Shown piece after piece: positions 8,200 through 17,300 of a stretch of DNA of 64,000 nucleotides (within the stretch, counting starts at the first letter, position 1; the number at the start of each line of letters is the position of its first letter). The stretch comes from Hymenobacter elongatus (lineage in GTDB: Bacteria > Bacteroidota > Bacteroidia > Cytophagales > Hymenobacteraceae). Under the pieces are notes generated by a model. It worked only from the letters and a program-made list of their open reading frames with translations. It did not search any database and was not told where the DNA came from. The position numbers and the translations under genes were made by a program. Location of the stretch: the NCBI RefSeq assembly GCF_004745955.1, contig NZ_SRLD01000006.1, positions 62,001-126,000 on the forward strand, written 5' to 3'.

Positions 8200-9612
8200 A
8201 TGCTTCGCCTTCTCTGCCGTCGATTATTGCTGGGTATACTCGCGGTGAGCGGCGTAGCCGGCTGTGCGCCATACTTTCATCAGCCATTTTCGGCCGAGAA
8301 AGCCCGCCTGGGTGCCGAGGTTCGGGCCAATCAGGAGCTGCGCGGGTTGCCTCAGCCCAAAGAGCGGATCGTAGCGGCCGTTTATAAGTTTCGGGATCAG
8401 ACGGGACAATACAAGCCCAGCCAGAACGGTTCCAGTTTTTCCACGGCCATCACGCAGGGTGGTACCAGCATTTTGCTGCGGGCCCTGGAAGAGTCGCGCT
8501 GGTTTAATCCCATTGAGCGCGAAAATTTGGGCAACCTGCTCAACGAGCGCAAAATCATCCGCTCGAGCCGCGCCGAGTATCAGGAACAGACCGGCCAGCG
8601 CCAGCCCAACCTTCCTTCTTTGCTGTTTGCCGGCATTATTCTGGAAGGTGGCATTGTATCCTACGATGCCAACGTTATTACGGGGGGCGCGGGCCTACGC
8701 TACTTTGGCGCGGGCGCCTCGGGCCAGTATCGGCAAGACCGGGTCACGGTGTATCTGCGGGCCATTAGCACCAGCACCGGCGAAATTCTTAAAACGGTTT
8801 ACACCTCCAAAACCATCCTTTCACAGCAGGTCGACGCCAGCCTGTTCCGCTTCGTGAACTTCAAGCGCCTGCTCGAAACCGAAACCGGCTTTACCTATAA
8901 TGAGCCCACGGAAATGGCGGTGAAGGAAGCCATCGAGAAGGCCGTGGAGGCACTAGTGTATGAAGGTATTCAGGAACAGCTGTGGGCACCCCAGAACGAA
9001 ACGGACCGAAACGGGCCCAGCATGGTCGCCTATCAGCAGGAAAAGTGGGAAAATCAGGATATTGATGTGTTAGGCCGGGTGCAGCACGACCGGCGTGGTA
9101 CGGTCGGCATTGGCCTCAGTGCCGCCACCGTACGCTACAACGGCGACTTCAGCAACCCGCAGCTGCGGGGCGGTGCCGAGCTAACTATTCGCTATGCCCG
9201 CTCGGTGGAGCATAAGCTCTCGGCGGCGGTCAACATTGGCCGGTTTGAGCTGGCAGCGGGAGACTTCTACCGGGAAACCTTTAACTACGCCGAACTATGT
9301 GGCCACTACCGACTCTTCCCGCGCGACCGGGTAACTCCCTATTTGCTCGCGGGGGGCGGAGTCAGCTCGCGCGGCCAGTCTACCGACATTCGGGCGGTGC
9401 TGGGGCACGTCACTACGGGCCTGGGAGTGGAGTTTCTGCCCACTGATCGGCTAGGGCTTAGCGTAGGCATCGATAATCATTACTATTTCACCGACAAGCT
9501 GGATCGTATCAAATTGGGCAAGTACAACGATTCGTATTGGGCCGCTAAGGCGAGCATCGTCTTTTACCTGGGCCGCTCAGGCATGCCCGCTCCCAATCGT
9601 GCCAGACGATAA
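8200..9612 (+). CDS. csgG: CsgG curli secretion pore with extra C-terminal barrel-like domain
   Basis: A 470-residue outer-membrane lipoprotein with signal and lipobox ending VAGC. Residues about 40-275 are classical CsgG: AAVYKFRDQTGQYKP, FNPIEREN, LLNERKIIR, YDANVITGG and YLRAISTSTGE all match known motifs of the nonameric pore. E. coli CsgG stops near 277 residues. Here about 195 more residues follow, from about 300 patterned as alternating short strands with aromatic ends (VRYNGDF, LTIRYARS, YAELCGHYRLFP, YLLAGGGVSS, YWAAKASIVFYLG), like a small OmpA/OmpW-type beta barrel. The start is ATG 8200; a TTG 15 bases upstream is unlikely. It follows csgF with an 18-base gap. Confidence 0.92.
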   Translation: MLRLLCRRLLLGILAVSGVAGCAPYFHQPFSAEKARLGAEVRANQELRGLPQPKERIVAAVYKFRDQTGQYKPSQNGSSFSTAITQGGTSILLRALEESRWFNPIERENLGNLLNERKIIRSSRAEYQEQTGQRQPNLPSLLFAGIILEGGIVSYDANVITGGAGLRYFGAGASGQYRQDRVTVYLRAISTSTGEILKTVYTSKTILSQQVDASLFRFVNFKRLLETETGFTYNEPTEMAVKEAIEKAVEALVYEGIQEQLWAPQNETDRNGPSMVAYQQEKWENQDIDVLGRVQHDRRGTVGIGLSAATVRYNGDFSNPQLRGGAELTIRYARSVEHKLSAAVNIGRFELAAGDFYRETFNYAELCGHYRLFPRDRVTPYLLAGGGVSSRGQSTDIRAVLGHVTTGLGVEFLPTDRLGLSVGIDNHYYFTDKLDRIKLGKYNDSYWAAKASIVFYLGRSGMPAPNRARR

Positions 9613-9742
9613 GGATGTAAGGATATTCATAAGTATTTGATAAAGAAAGTACTAGGTATAGTGCTTTCTTCGTTTGTGAGTGCTAAAGATATATTATATA
9701 ATTAAGTCAATAAATATTTTAACAATTTTTATTGATCAGCTC

Positions 9743-9772
9743 TTGCGATTTAATTTTTTTAATATAAATTTG
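9743..9772 (+). promoter_or_regulatory. promoter of the csgA-like gene
   Basis: TTG (9743-9745), 19 bases, then TAAATTTG (9765-9772), a textbook Bacteroidota vegetative promoter in a very AT-rich stretch. A 10-base palindrome CCTCCGGAGG (9780-9789) follows at the expected transcription start. It may be an operator or a 5' stem-loop. The leader is about 75 bases long. Confidence 0.65.
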
Positions 9773-9855
9773 TTTCATTCCTCCGGAGGGAATAAATAAT
9801 CATATTAAAGTACAACAGTAAACTCCCCTTCCTCAACCTTATTCAGTCCTCACCC

Positions 9856-10830
9856 ATGAAAAAGATTTCTTTCTTCGCAGCATCTCTGCTCGCTGCTGGT
9901 AGCGCTTATGCTCAGAACAATATGCAGAGTTCAACGTCCACGGGTAATTCCAACGACGTAACCGTCACGCAGTCAGGTAGCTTCAGCACCGCCACTGGCA
10001 CCCAGCTTGGCAACAACAACGATCTGACCCAGACCCAATCGGGCAATATGCTGTATGGCAATACGCTGAACACTGCTACTGCTACTCAGCGAAGCAATGA
10101 TCACAAAGCTACTCAGTCGCAGACCGGCTCACGCAACGAGGCAACGATTACGCAGGGCGACGGTCTATCAAGCGACAATGCCAACGAGGCTATCCAAATT
10201 CAGGTTGGGCAGCGTAACAAAGCCAGAGCTACGCAAATTGGCGGTTCGAGCTTTGCCTCGCAGGAGCAGCGCGATGGTAGCCGCAACGAGGTGACTATAA
10301 TGCAGAAAGGCGGTGACTTCAACGACGCCCGCCAAGTACAGCGCGATGCTACTTCCGGCTACGGCACCAACGACAACAAAGCTACCATTGAGCAAACGGG
10401 CAACTTTAACAAGAGTGGCCAGGAGCAGCGGGGCGTCGAAAACCAAGCCACTGCCACCCAGAACGGTGCGTTCAACGAAGCAGCGCAGTCGCAGGGTAGC
10501 AACTTCGATGGCAGCTTCCGTAGCGTTGCTACCATCGACCAGCTCGGCAGCTTCAACAAAGCCGGCCAGGCGCAGCGCGGCGACAGCCAGCGCGCTACCA
10601 TTGAGCAGGATGGTGATATGAACACTGCCATTCAGAGCCAAGGCAACAGTATTGGCGGCATCGGCAACCGGGCCTATATCGACCAGGATGGTGATGGCCA
10701 CTTTGCTCGGCAGATCCAGACCGGTGTAGGCAACCAAGCCGATACGTGGCAGGGTGCCAGCAGCAACAACAGCGACGTGACGCAGACTGGCAACAACAAC
10801 ATGAGCGTGGTGAAGCAAAACCACCCATAA
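9856..10830 (+). CDS. csgA: curlin subunit, CsgA-like (major fibre candidate)
   Basis: A 324-residue secreted amyloid subunit. A signal peptide ends at AYAQN. The rest is about fourteen degenerate curlin repeats of 20-24 residues built on N-x-A-x-x-x-Q-x-G (for example NEATITQGD, NKATIEQTGN, NQATATQNG). Each would form one strand-loop-strand rung of the fibre. It is rich in Asn, Gln, Ser and Gly and has no Cys. E. coli CsgA has five repeats, so this subunit is about three times longer. It has its own promoter (9743-9772) and a terminator after it, so it can be expressed at a different level from the export genes. CsgA rather than CsgB is inferred from repeat number and position. Confidence 0.88.
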   Translation: MKKISFFAASLLAAGSAYAQNNMQSSTSTGNSNDVTVTQSGSFSTATGTQLGNNNDLTQTQSGNMLYGNTLNTATATQRSNDHKATQSQTGSRNEATITQGDGLSSDNANEAIQIQVGQRNKARATQIGGSSFASQEQRDGSRNEVTIMQKGGDFNDARQVQRDATSGYGTNDNKATIEQTGNFNKSGQEQRGVENQATATQNGAFNEAAQSQGSNFDGSFRSVATIDQLGSFNKAGQAQRGDSQRATIEQDGDMNTAIQSQGNSIGGIGNRAYIDQDGDGHFARQIQTGVGNQADTWQGASSNNSDVTQTGNNNMSVVKQNHP

Positions 10831-10865
10831 CCACTGGATAGCTGCTTCGGTGGCTTTCGCAAACC

Positions 10866-10913
10866 AACAAAAAGCATCTTGCAAGCACTTCGCTTGACAA
10901 GGTGCTTTTTGTT
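10866..10913. terminator. branched hairpin terminator after csgA-like gene
   Basis: Outer arms AACAAAAAGCATCTTG and CAAGGTGCTTTTTGTT pair with one mismatch. Inside, CAAGC and GCTTG form a second small stem. A-rich on one side and T-rich on the other. Confidence 0.75.
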
Positions 10914-11059
10914 CTTACAAAAGGAAAAATAAATTTCTTTATTGTATTTTATTATTAAAAAATAACCTTATTTTTATAGCAGCACAATAGTTGCTTTATC
11001 AACTACATAGGTGTGCTATTCCTTATTTATCTTCTCTCAACCCGCTTTTTCATCATCTT

Positions 11060-11653
11060 ATGAAAACAGTATTAGGGACTTTCTTACTGGTCGCGCTTTC
11101 CCTCGCCAGCCACGGCGCGTGGGCACAGGCAAGCCGTGACCCCGAGGATATCAGCACCGGTCAGCTGCTACAACAGCGCCTGGGCGTTGCACAAGCAAGT
11201 AGTGATGACGCTAGTAGTACGAACCCAGCCAACCGAGCCACTTTGATGCAGTATGGCAGCGCAAATCGAGGCAGCATCGATCAACGCATGATTGGGGTAG
11301 GGCAGGGCAACGCTGCCATAATAACGCAGGATGGGATGAGCAACGTAGCGGCCATCCTGCAAACCGGTAGTGGCAGCCGCACCAGCATTTCTCAAATTGG
11401 AGTTAGCAACATAGCTTCCAGCGAGCTGCGTGGGTACAATGCGGAGTCCGACATCACGCAAAAAGGCTATAACAACCGAGTAGATCAGCGCCTGAATGTG
11501 GATGACCGTCGTTATACCGTCGAACAGATGGGTAGCAACAACACTCTGGTGCAGCGCGAAAGTGGCAGCACGGCGCCTGGCTACGAAGTGAGTATGAAAG
11601 GCAACGGTATCCGGATCATCGTGGAGCAAGGCCGGGTTTCTAGCCTGCCCTAA
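11060..11653 (+). CDS. csgB: curlin subunit, CsgB-like (nucleator candidate)
   Basis: A 197-residue secreted protein starting at ATG 11060. A signal peptide ends AWAQAS. After a 40-residue leader come about six degenerate curlin repeats (NRATLMQYGS, NAAIITQDGM, NVAAILQTGS, TSISQIG, NTLVQRESG). The repeats are fewer and less regular than in the preceding gene. The C-terminus carries basic residues and ends in a non-repeat tail (RIIVEQGRVSSLP), as nucleators do. Its job would be to seed polymerisation at the cell surface. The CsgB role is inferred from size, irregular repeats and locus order; curlin family membership is clear. Confidence 0.82.
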   Translation: MKTVLGTFLLVALSLASHGAWAQASRDPEDISTGQLLQQRLGVAQASSDDASSTNPANRATLMQYGSANRGSIDQRMIGVGQGNAAIITQDGMSNVAAILQTGSGSRTSISQIGVSNIASSELRGYNAESDITQKGYNNRVDQRLNVDDRRYTVEQMGSNNTLVQRESGSTAPGYEVSMKGNGIRIIVEQGRVSSLP

Positions 11654-11664
11654 CGCAACAAGCA

Positions 11665-11704
11665 TAAAAAACTCCGATCTGCTACTGCTGATCGGGGTTT
11701 TTTA
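11665..11704 (+). terminator. rho-independent terminator after csgB-like gene
   Basis: Stem TAAAAAACTCCGATC with GATCGGGGTTTTTTA, one mismatch, T-rich 3' arm. Confidence 0.8.
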
Positions 11705-11761
11705 TTGCCCTGTTTCGGGGTTGCACTATTCTGTTTTTGCTAGATTTTCAGGTCCTTACCC

Positions 11762-12157
11762 ATGAACAACTATTGGTTTTTTGCTCTTGCTCCCTTAAGC
11801 GCTGCCTTATGGCAGGTCGGTGTTCCTAACAATGGTGCTCCGGCATGTCGGGCACATCTGGAATCCCGGCTCGATGGAAACCAACTTACGCTGGTCGGCT
11901 ACTGCCAAAACAGCGGGGCGCAACCCCTAACGCTTCGCTACGAATTGCTCACCGATAAAAAAGGGCGGTCCGGAACCGCCACGAATTCCCAGTCGGGCAG
12001 CTTCAGCGTTGCTGCCCAACAGACCACCACCTTGTCTAAAACTACGATTACGATAGTTCCGGCCGATTTCTGTCGGGTAAAGCTACGGCTGCTAACCAGT
12101 CAGGGCATCGTCGTTTCAGAGGACTCACTGGTGCATCACCCCATCACCCAGCCCTGA
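11762..12157 (+). CDS. CsgH/CsgC-like curli chaperone
   Basis: A 131-residue secreted protein with a signal-like N-terminus (residues 1-20). The core matches the CsgH pattern of a small Ig-like beta sandwich: LRYELLTDKKGRSGTATNSQ, then SGSFSVAAQQTTTLSKTTI and a closing strand pair. CsgC and CsgH keep curlin soluble in the periplasm. Two Cys early on (CRAH, GYCQN) and one later (DFCRV) may form a disulphide. Its position right after the curlin genes supports the call. It follows a terminator, so it probably has its own promoter or depends on read-through. Confidence 0.78.
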   Translation: MNNYWFFALAPLSAALWQVGVPNNGAPACRAHLESRLDGNQLTLVGYCQNSGAQPLTLRYELLTDKKGRSGTATNSQSGSFSVAAQQTTTLSKTTITIVPADFCRVKLRLLTSQGIVVSEDSLVHHPITQP

Positions 12158-12202
12158 TTTTTGCCGCTCACCTATTCCTCCCCGCCCTTTCTCTTCTGAT
12201 GT

Positions 12203-13738
12203 ATGCTTCTTTCTCTGCGTGCTGTATTCCGTCTGTTGCTATTCCTGGTGCTTGGGCAAACTCTATCTGCTTGTGAGGACGCGACCATTGAACCAGCCAA
12301 GTATGGCTCTTTGGAGGGAGTAGTGCTCGATGCCAGCACCAATACCGCCTTGGTCAATGCAGTCGTGACTACCAATCCGGCAACCTCCTCCTTTACGACG
12401 GACGCCGAAGGGAAATTCTACCTGCCCAGTCTGCCGGTTGGTAAGTATGCTATTTCAGTTCGGAAAACAGACTTCAAGACGGAGAGCGTAAACGTACAGG
12501 TAGGGGAGGGGACTCTGACTGAAGTTCGGATTCCCTTGGAGAAAGCCTCGGGCTCCAATCGACGGCCCAATGCGCCAACGAAGCCGAGCCCGGCCGACCA
12601 GGCCCTGGGGCAGGCAACCAAGGTCACGCTGCGCTGGCGGGTGACCGATCCGGATAAAGGTGATTCGCTGCGCTCGGATGTGGTCTTATTTGAAAGTAAC
12701 TCTCTGAACCGTCGGCAGCTACTGACCAATGCTCGCGATACTACAGTTACGGTTTCTGATCTGAAATATAATACTACCTACTTCTGGCAGGTAACTGCGC
12801 GGGACAAGGCCGGGGAAACCGTGCACGGGGATGTCTGGAGCTTCCAAACCGGCTCGCTTCCCGACAACCGTTTCCTCTATACGCGTCAGGTCGACGGCAA
12901 TACCGATATCTACTCGTCGGATAACGCGGGCACTAGCCTGCTGCGCCTGACCAGCTCGGTTTTCATCGAAACGGCTCCGCAGCTGAGCCCAATCCGGACC
13001 CGCATAGCTTACGCCTCCAACGTCACTGGTCGCTACCAGCTCTATACGATGAACCGCGACGGCTCCGACCAGCGCCAGATTACACCCGATATGGTGCCCG
13101 TAGAAGGCTATAATAACTTTGGCATCGGCTACCGTTGGTCGCCCGACGGGTCGCAGTTAATTTATGCCAGTTACGACAAGCTCTGGCGTGTCAACCGGGA
13201 TGGGACGGGCCTAGTACAATTGGCGACAGCCCCCAATGGCCGGCATTTTCGCGAATGTGACTGGAGCGCGCAGAATAACAAGATTCTAGTACAAACCGTG
13301 GGTTCCAATGTGTATGATGCCGAGCTGTATACACTGAATGCCGACGGTACCGGCCTGACGCAAGTAATTGGAAACCTACCTGGTCGAATGGATTCCCCTT
13401 CCTACAGCATCGATGGCCGCATGATTTTGTATAGTCGGGACGTAGATGGCTATGAGCATGCGAGCGGCCGCCAGCTTAATGCGCATATCATCATGCAGCG
13501 CCCCGATGGAACAGGGCTTATAGATTTGTCAACGGGTGTATCGGGCACCTCTACGAACACCGGCAAGCCCGCCGGGACGAATGATCTATTCCCGCGCTTC
13601 TCACCCGATGGAGCTAAGGTTATATTTGTAAACACAAGCAACGACAACCAATCGCCGCCGGAAGTATGGATGATGGACCTAGATGGTCGTAACCGTACCC
13701 GCCTATTTCAGAATGCTAGCCTTCCAGACTGGAAATAA
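12203..13738 (+). CDS. lipoprotein with carboxypeptidase-regulatory, FN3-like and TolB-type propeller domains
   Basis: A 511-residue lipoprotein with signal and lipobox LSAC (about Cys24). Residues about 33-115 are a CarboxypepD_reg-like beta sandwich (GSLEGVVLDASTNTALVNA, GKFYLPSLPVGKY). Residues about 125-220 look like a fibronectin-III fold ending TYFWQVTARDKAGE. Residues about 225-511 form a propeller of PD40/TolB-like blades with repeated phrases such as YTMNRDGSDQRQIT, WSPDGSQLIYAS, LNADGTGLTQV and FSPDGAKVIFV. It starts 45 bases after the csgH-like gene, on the same strand, and ends with the locus terminator, so it is probably part of the curli unit. Function unknown; a surface receptor or fibre-anchoring role is inference. 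Confidence 0.85.
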   Translation: MLLSLRAVFRLLLFLVLGQTLSACEDATIEPAKYGSLEGVVLDASTNTALVNAVVTTNPATSSFTTDAEGKFYLPSLPVGKYAISVRKTDFKTESVNVQVGEGTLTEVRIPLEKASGSNRRPNAPTKPSPADQALGQATKVTLRWRVTDPDKGDSLRSDVVLFESNSLNRRQLLTNARDTTVTVSDLKYNTTYFWQVTARDKAGETVHGDVWSFQTGSLPDNRFLYTRQVDGNTDIYSSDNAGTSLLRLTSSVFIETAPQLSPIRTRIAYASNVTGRYQLYTMNRDGSDQRQITPDMVPVEGYNNFGIGYRWSPDGSQLIYASYDKLWRVNRDGTGLVQLATAPNGRHFRECDWSAQNNKILVQTVGSNVYDAELYTLNADGTGLTQVIGNLPGRMDSPSYSIDGRMILYSRDVDGYEHASGRQLNAHIIMQRPDGTGLIDLSTGVSGTSTNTGKPAGTNDLFPRFSPDGAKVIFVNTSNDNQSPPEVWMMDLDGRNRTRLFQNASLPDWK

Positions 13739-13763
13739 AGACGTGTAGCACACTGCTACGAGT

Positions 13764-13818
13764 ACCACAAATGGAATCCCGAAACTACTAGCCTCAGTTT
13801 CGGGATTTCGTTTGTGGT
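13764..13818 (+). terminator. long hairpin ending the curli locus
   Basis: Arms ACCACAAATGGAATCCCGAA and its near-complement TTCGGGATTTCGTTTGTGGT pair over about 23 bases with a few mismatches. Confidence 0.7.
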
Positions 13819-14390
13819 GCTTTCGCTAGTGGGAGTATGTATATGTAGAAACGCAGGTATATGGAGTAATCATATACAGTGAATAACAACTTTACCGGCA
13901 TCGATATTAAACCGCGATTCAGTCTGAACTACTATGCGGCTATGATTGTATGAACCCCGGCCATATGTCCGGCCTGTCATTGCCCTATTGTCCTCTACAC
14001 GTATCGTGCTGTGGGTTCTTGCTCAAATCAAATGCTATGGATGTACAAAAAATGATGCAACTTTGCGGCATGAAGCCAAATATCATGTTAAATACATGTT
14101 TACTGGAATACTATAATTTATCTATAAAGTTAAATTTGAATACTTGCTTACCCTGCAACGTTTTATTGTGCTAAACTTTCCCTAATACTGCCTTTGGCAC
14201 GAAATATGGTCGCAATATGCAACTCACGAAAATACTCCTGTCCTTTTTTGTCATGAAAAAATGCCATACAAACTGTGAAAGTTAGTAATCTATGCTTTCA
14301 GTTTTGACGTAATGACGTTGAGTTTAGGCAGCTGCCCTAACTAAGTAAAATTTTCCTTTTCTCCCTTCGTAACCCTTACCTAACCATACT
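13819..14390. other. intergenic, AT-rich, no credible gene
   Basis: About 570 bases between the curli terminator and the first T9SS cargo gene. It is much more AT-rich than the flanks. A 74-codon open frame at 13950-14174 has Cys/Met-rich, unpatterned sequence and no ribosome site; I do not accept it. Probably the control region of the large gene downstream. Confidence 0.5.
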
Positions 14391-17300
14391 ATGAAAAACT
14401 CTTACATGAGTGCCCTGCAGTGGGTACGAAAGCCGCACCTGCGGTTTTTGCTCCTGCTGTTACTGGCCTTGCCTTTTGTGGGAAAAGCACAGACCTTCTC
14501 TGTGGTTCCTTCCGACGCTGCCGATCCGCAGAATTTTGGCTCAGTAGCCGTGGGCTCGTTCTCGGCCTCCAAGTCATATGCCGTGACCGGCTCCCGTTTG
14601 ACGGGTCCGGTTTCCGTGGCATTGAGTGGAACCAACTACGAAATCAGCCGCGACAACATTTCCTTTTCGGGTAGCGCATTCGATTTGCTGCCTGACGGGA
14701 CTGGTAATATCAACACTACGGTATTTGCCCGCTTCCGTCCTGTAGCAGGTACTACCCCCGCTGTTGTAAACCGGACTCTGAACTTTACGTCAGATGAGGC
14801 GTCTCCTAATGTTGTCTTCAATCTGACCGGTACTCGCATCGCAGGTGTTCCAACCGTTACTGCTGATCCTACTTCCCGTATTTTCGGTAACCAGGTAATC
14901 AACACGCCTTCCGCTCCCCAAACTACTATGGTATCGGGAACGTCGCTGACCGGCCCTATTACGGTAACGGCCCCAACGGCATTTCAAGTGAGCACCAACA
15001 GCACTACTGGCTTTGGCTCGACGGTGACCCTGACGCCCGTAAACGGCACGGTTTCTCCTACCACAATTTTCATTCGCTTCCTGCCCCCGGCTGCTCAGAG
15101 CTACTTCGGTAACGTAACCGTTGCCAGCCCGAGTGCCACTACTGTAAACGTAGCTGTATCAGGTACGGGTGTATTGCCTCCCCCAGTTCTGACGGCTACT
15201 CCTAGCACACTGGCTGACTTTGGTCAGGTAACCGTTGGCTCTTCCAGCACTGCTACTCGCTCCTTCACCGTGAGCGGTCAGTCCCTGCAAGGTCCTGTGA
15301 CTATCACGCCTCCCGCTGGCTTCCGTATCCGGACGGGTACGAACTTCTTCTCGACGGCTGCTATCACGCTGACGCCTACTAATGGTACACTGGCTAATAC
15401 CACAATCGATGTGCGCTTCAGCCCAACGGCTGTTCAGCTCTACGCCAGTGACATTACGGTAGCTTCTACCAACGCTACTACTCAATTGGTGCGGGTGACG
15501 GGTGAAGGTACCCCAAGCTCCGGTATTCCAGTGGTAGCTGCTGCTCCTGGCTCGGTTAACTTCGGCCCCGTAACCAGCAGCGGTGGTACCAGCACGCAAA
15601 GCTTTGAAGTGAGCGGCACAGACTTGACGGCTCCTATCGTTCTGACGCCTAGCATCAGCAACATCCAGATTCGTAATGCTTCGGCTGGCGGTGCATTCTC
15701 TTCAAGCCCGCTAACCATCAACCCAATTGCTGGCACGGTGTCGGCGCAAATCATTGAGGTTCGCTTGGTAGCACTTATTGCTCAAGGCAATTTTAACGAG
15801 AGCATTGCCGTAACCAGCACTGGCGCTACCCCAACGGCGGTATCGGTAACGGCTGTCAATAACAGCGGTGCCATTTCCGACATCTCGGTATCGAACCCTA
15901 ACGGCAACGAGTTTACCTTCGTTACCCGCCCTACCACGCAGTCGGCTCCTCAATCATATCTGTTGGCTGGTACCAACCTGATCGACCCATTAGTCGTTCG
16001 GCCTATCGGTCCTAATGCTTCCTTCTTCGAGGTAGCAACTACCGCAAATGGTCCTTATTCGTCGCAGCTGTCGTTCACGCCTGATGCACAGGGTAACGTA
16101 ACCCAGCGCGAGATTTTTGTGCGCTTCGTTCCGGGTGTAAACTCCGTGACTATCAGTGCCAACATCCGTAACTCAAGTGCTCCTGCTAACAACCAGGACG
16201 TATCGGTAAGCGGTATCAGTGAGCCAACTATTCGCTTGGACCGTGGTATTGGTGCTTTCCCTGATAATATCGTGAAAGGCACGTCTTCAGCGCCAGTAAC
16301 GGTGCGCTTGGATGGCTTCCTGTTGGCTGGGAACGTAGATTTGCAATTCCCTCCAGACGCCGATGACACAGAGCGTAACCCCACCCTGACTCCTCAATTT
16401 GAGTTTTCCTTGGATGGTGGTGCATCGTACGTGAAGAGCGCTACCCTTATTCCGGATGGCGAAGGCAATTTCACCCGCAACCTGCTGGTGCGGTATGCTC
16501 CCACACGTGTAGGTAATGCTGCTCAGGAGCTGCAGTTTAGAAACAACAGCTTCAATGGCGGTAACTTCTTTGCTTTGAGCAGCGGCTTTGGTCGTACCAC
16601 TGGCTTCAGCATCGCCACCGAACCTACCGTTCAATCGACGGCTTCTATCACGCGCAATGGCAGCTCAGCTACCATCACCTTCAACCTGTCGAACCCGCCT
16701 GCGGGCACCAGCTACGGACAGAACCGCTTAGTAATTGCCACCACCACTTACCCGCAGTTGCCTGCTAGCTTGTTCCCACGGGACAAGCAGAACTTCAACC
16801 CCGGTACTACGATAAACGGTGCTTACCAATTCGGTAGCGGTACGGCTATTGAAGCTTCGTCTAACACGTACGTCGTATTCAGTGCAGCCTCGGATAACTT
16901 CACGGTAAGCAATCTGAATCCGAGTCTGACGTATTACTTCTTCTCTTTCGAGTTCAACAACGATGGCTTGTTGAACGCAGAGAACTACCGTGTGCCTAGC
17001 AACGAGCCGCAGAACCCTCTCCCAGTTGAGCTGGTTTCGTTCACTGCCAAGCTGCGCGACAACAGCGTAGTGCTGAACTGGGCTACGGCCAGCGAAACCA
17101 ACAACCGCGGTTTCGAAGTGCAGCGTAGCACCGATGCCAAGGAGTTCACTACGGTGCTCTTTAAGGATGGTGCTGGTACGGCAACTAGCCGCACAGCTTA
17201 TGAAGCAGTAGATACCAAGCCGCTGTCCGGTGTTTCTTACTATCGTCTGAAGCAGATCGACCAGGATGGAACAGTATCGTACTCGAAAGCAGTAGTGGTG

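Noticed and set aside
9856..10830. Possible CRISPR-like periodicity
   Set aside because: The repeats are degenerate, in frame and encode curlin motifs; there are no unique spacers.
10168..10884. 238-codon open frame antisense to the curlin gene
   Set aside because: The curlin DNA repeats keep several frames open; the product is a shadow of the repeats.
13950..14174. 74-codon open frame in the AT-rich gap
   Set aside because: No ribosome site, Cys/Met-rich unpatterned sequence, no neighbour relation.
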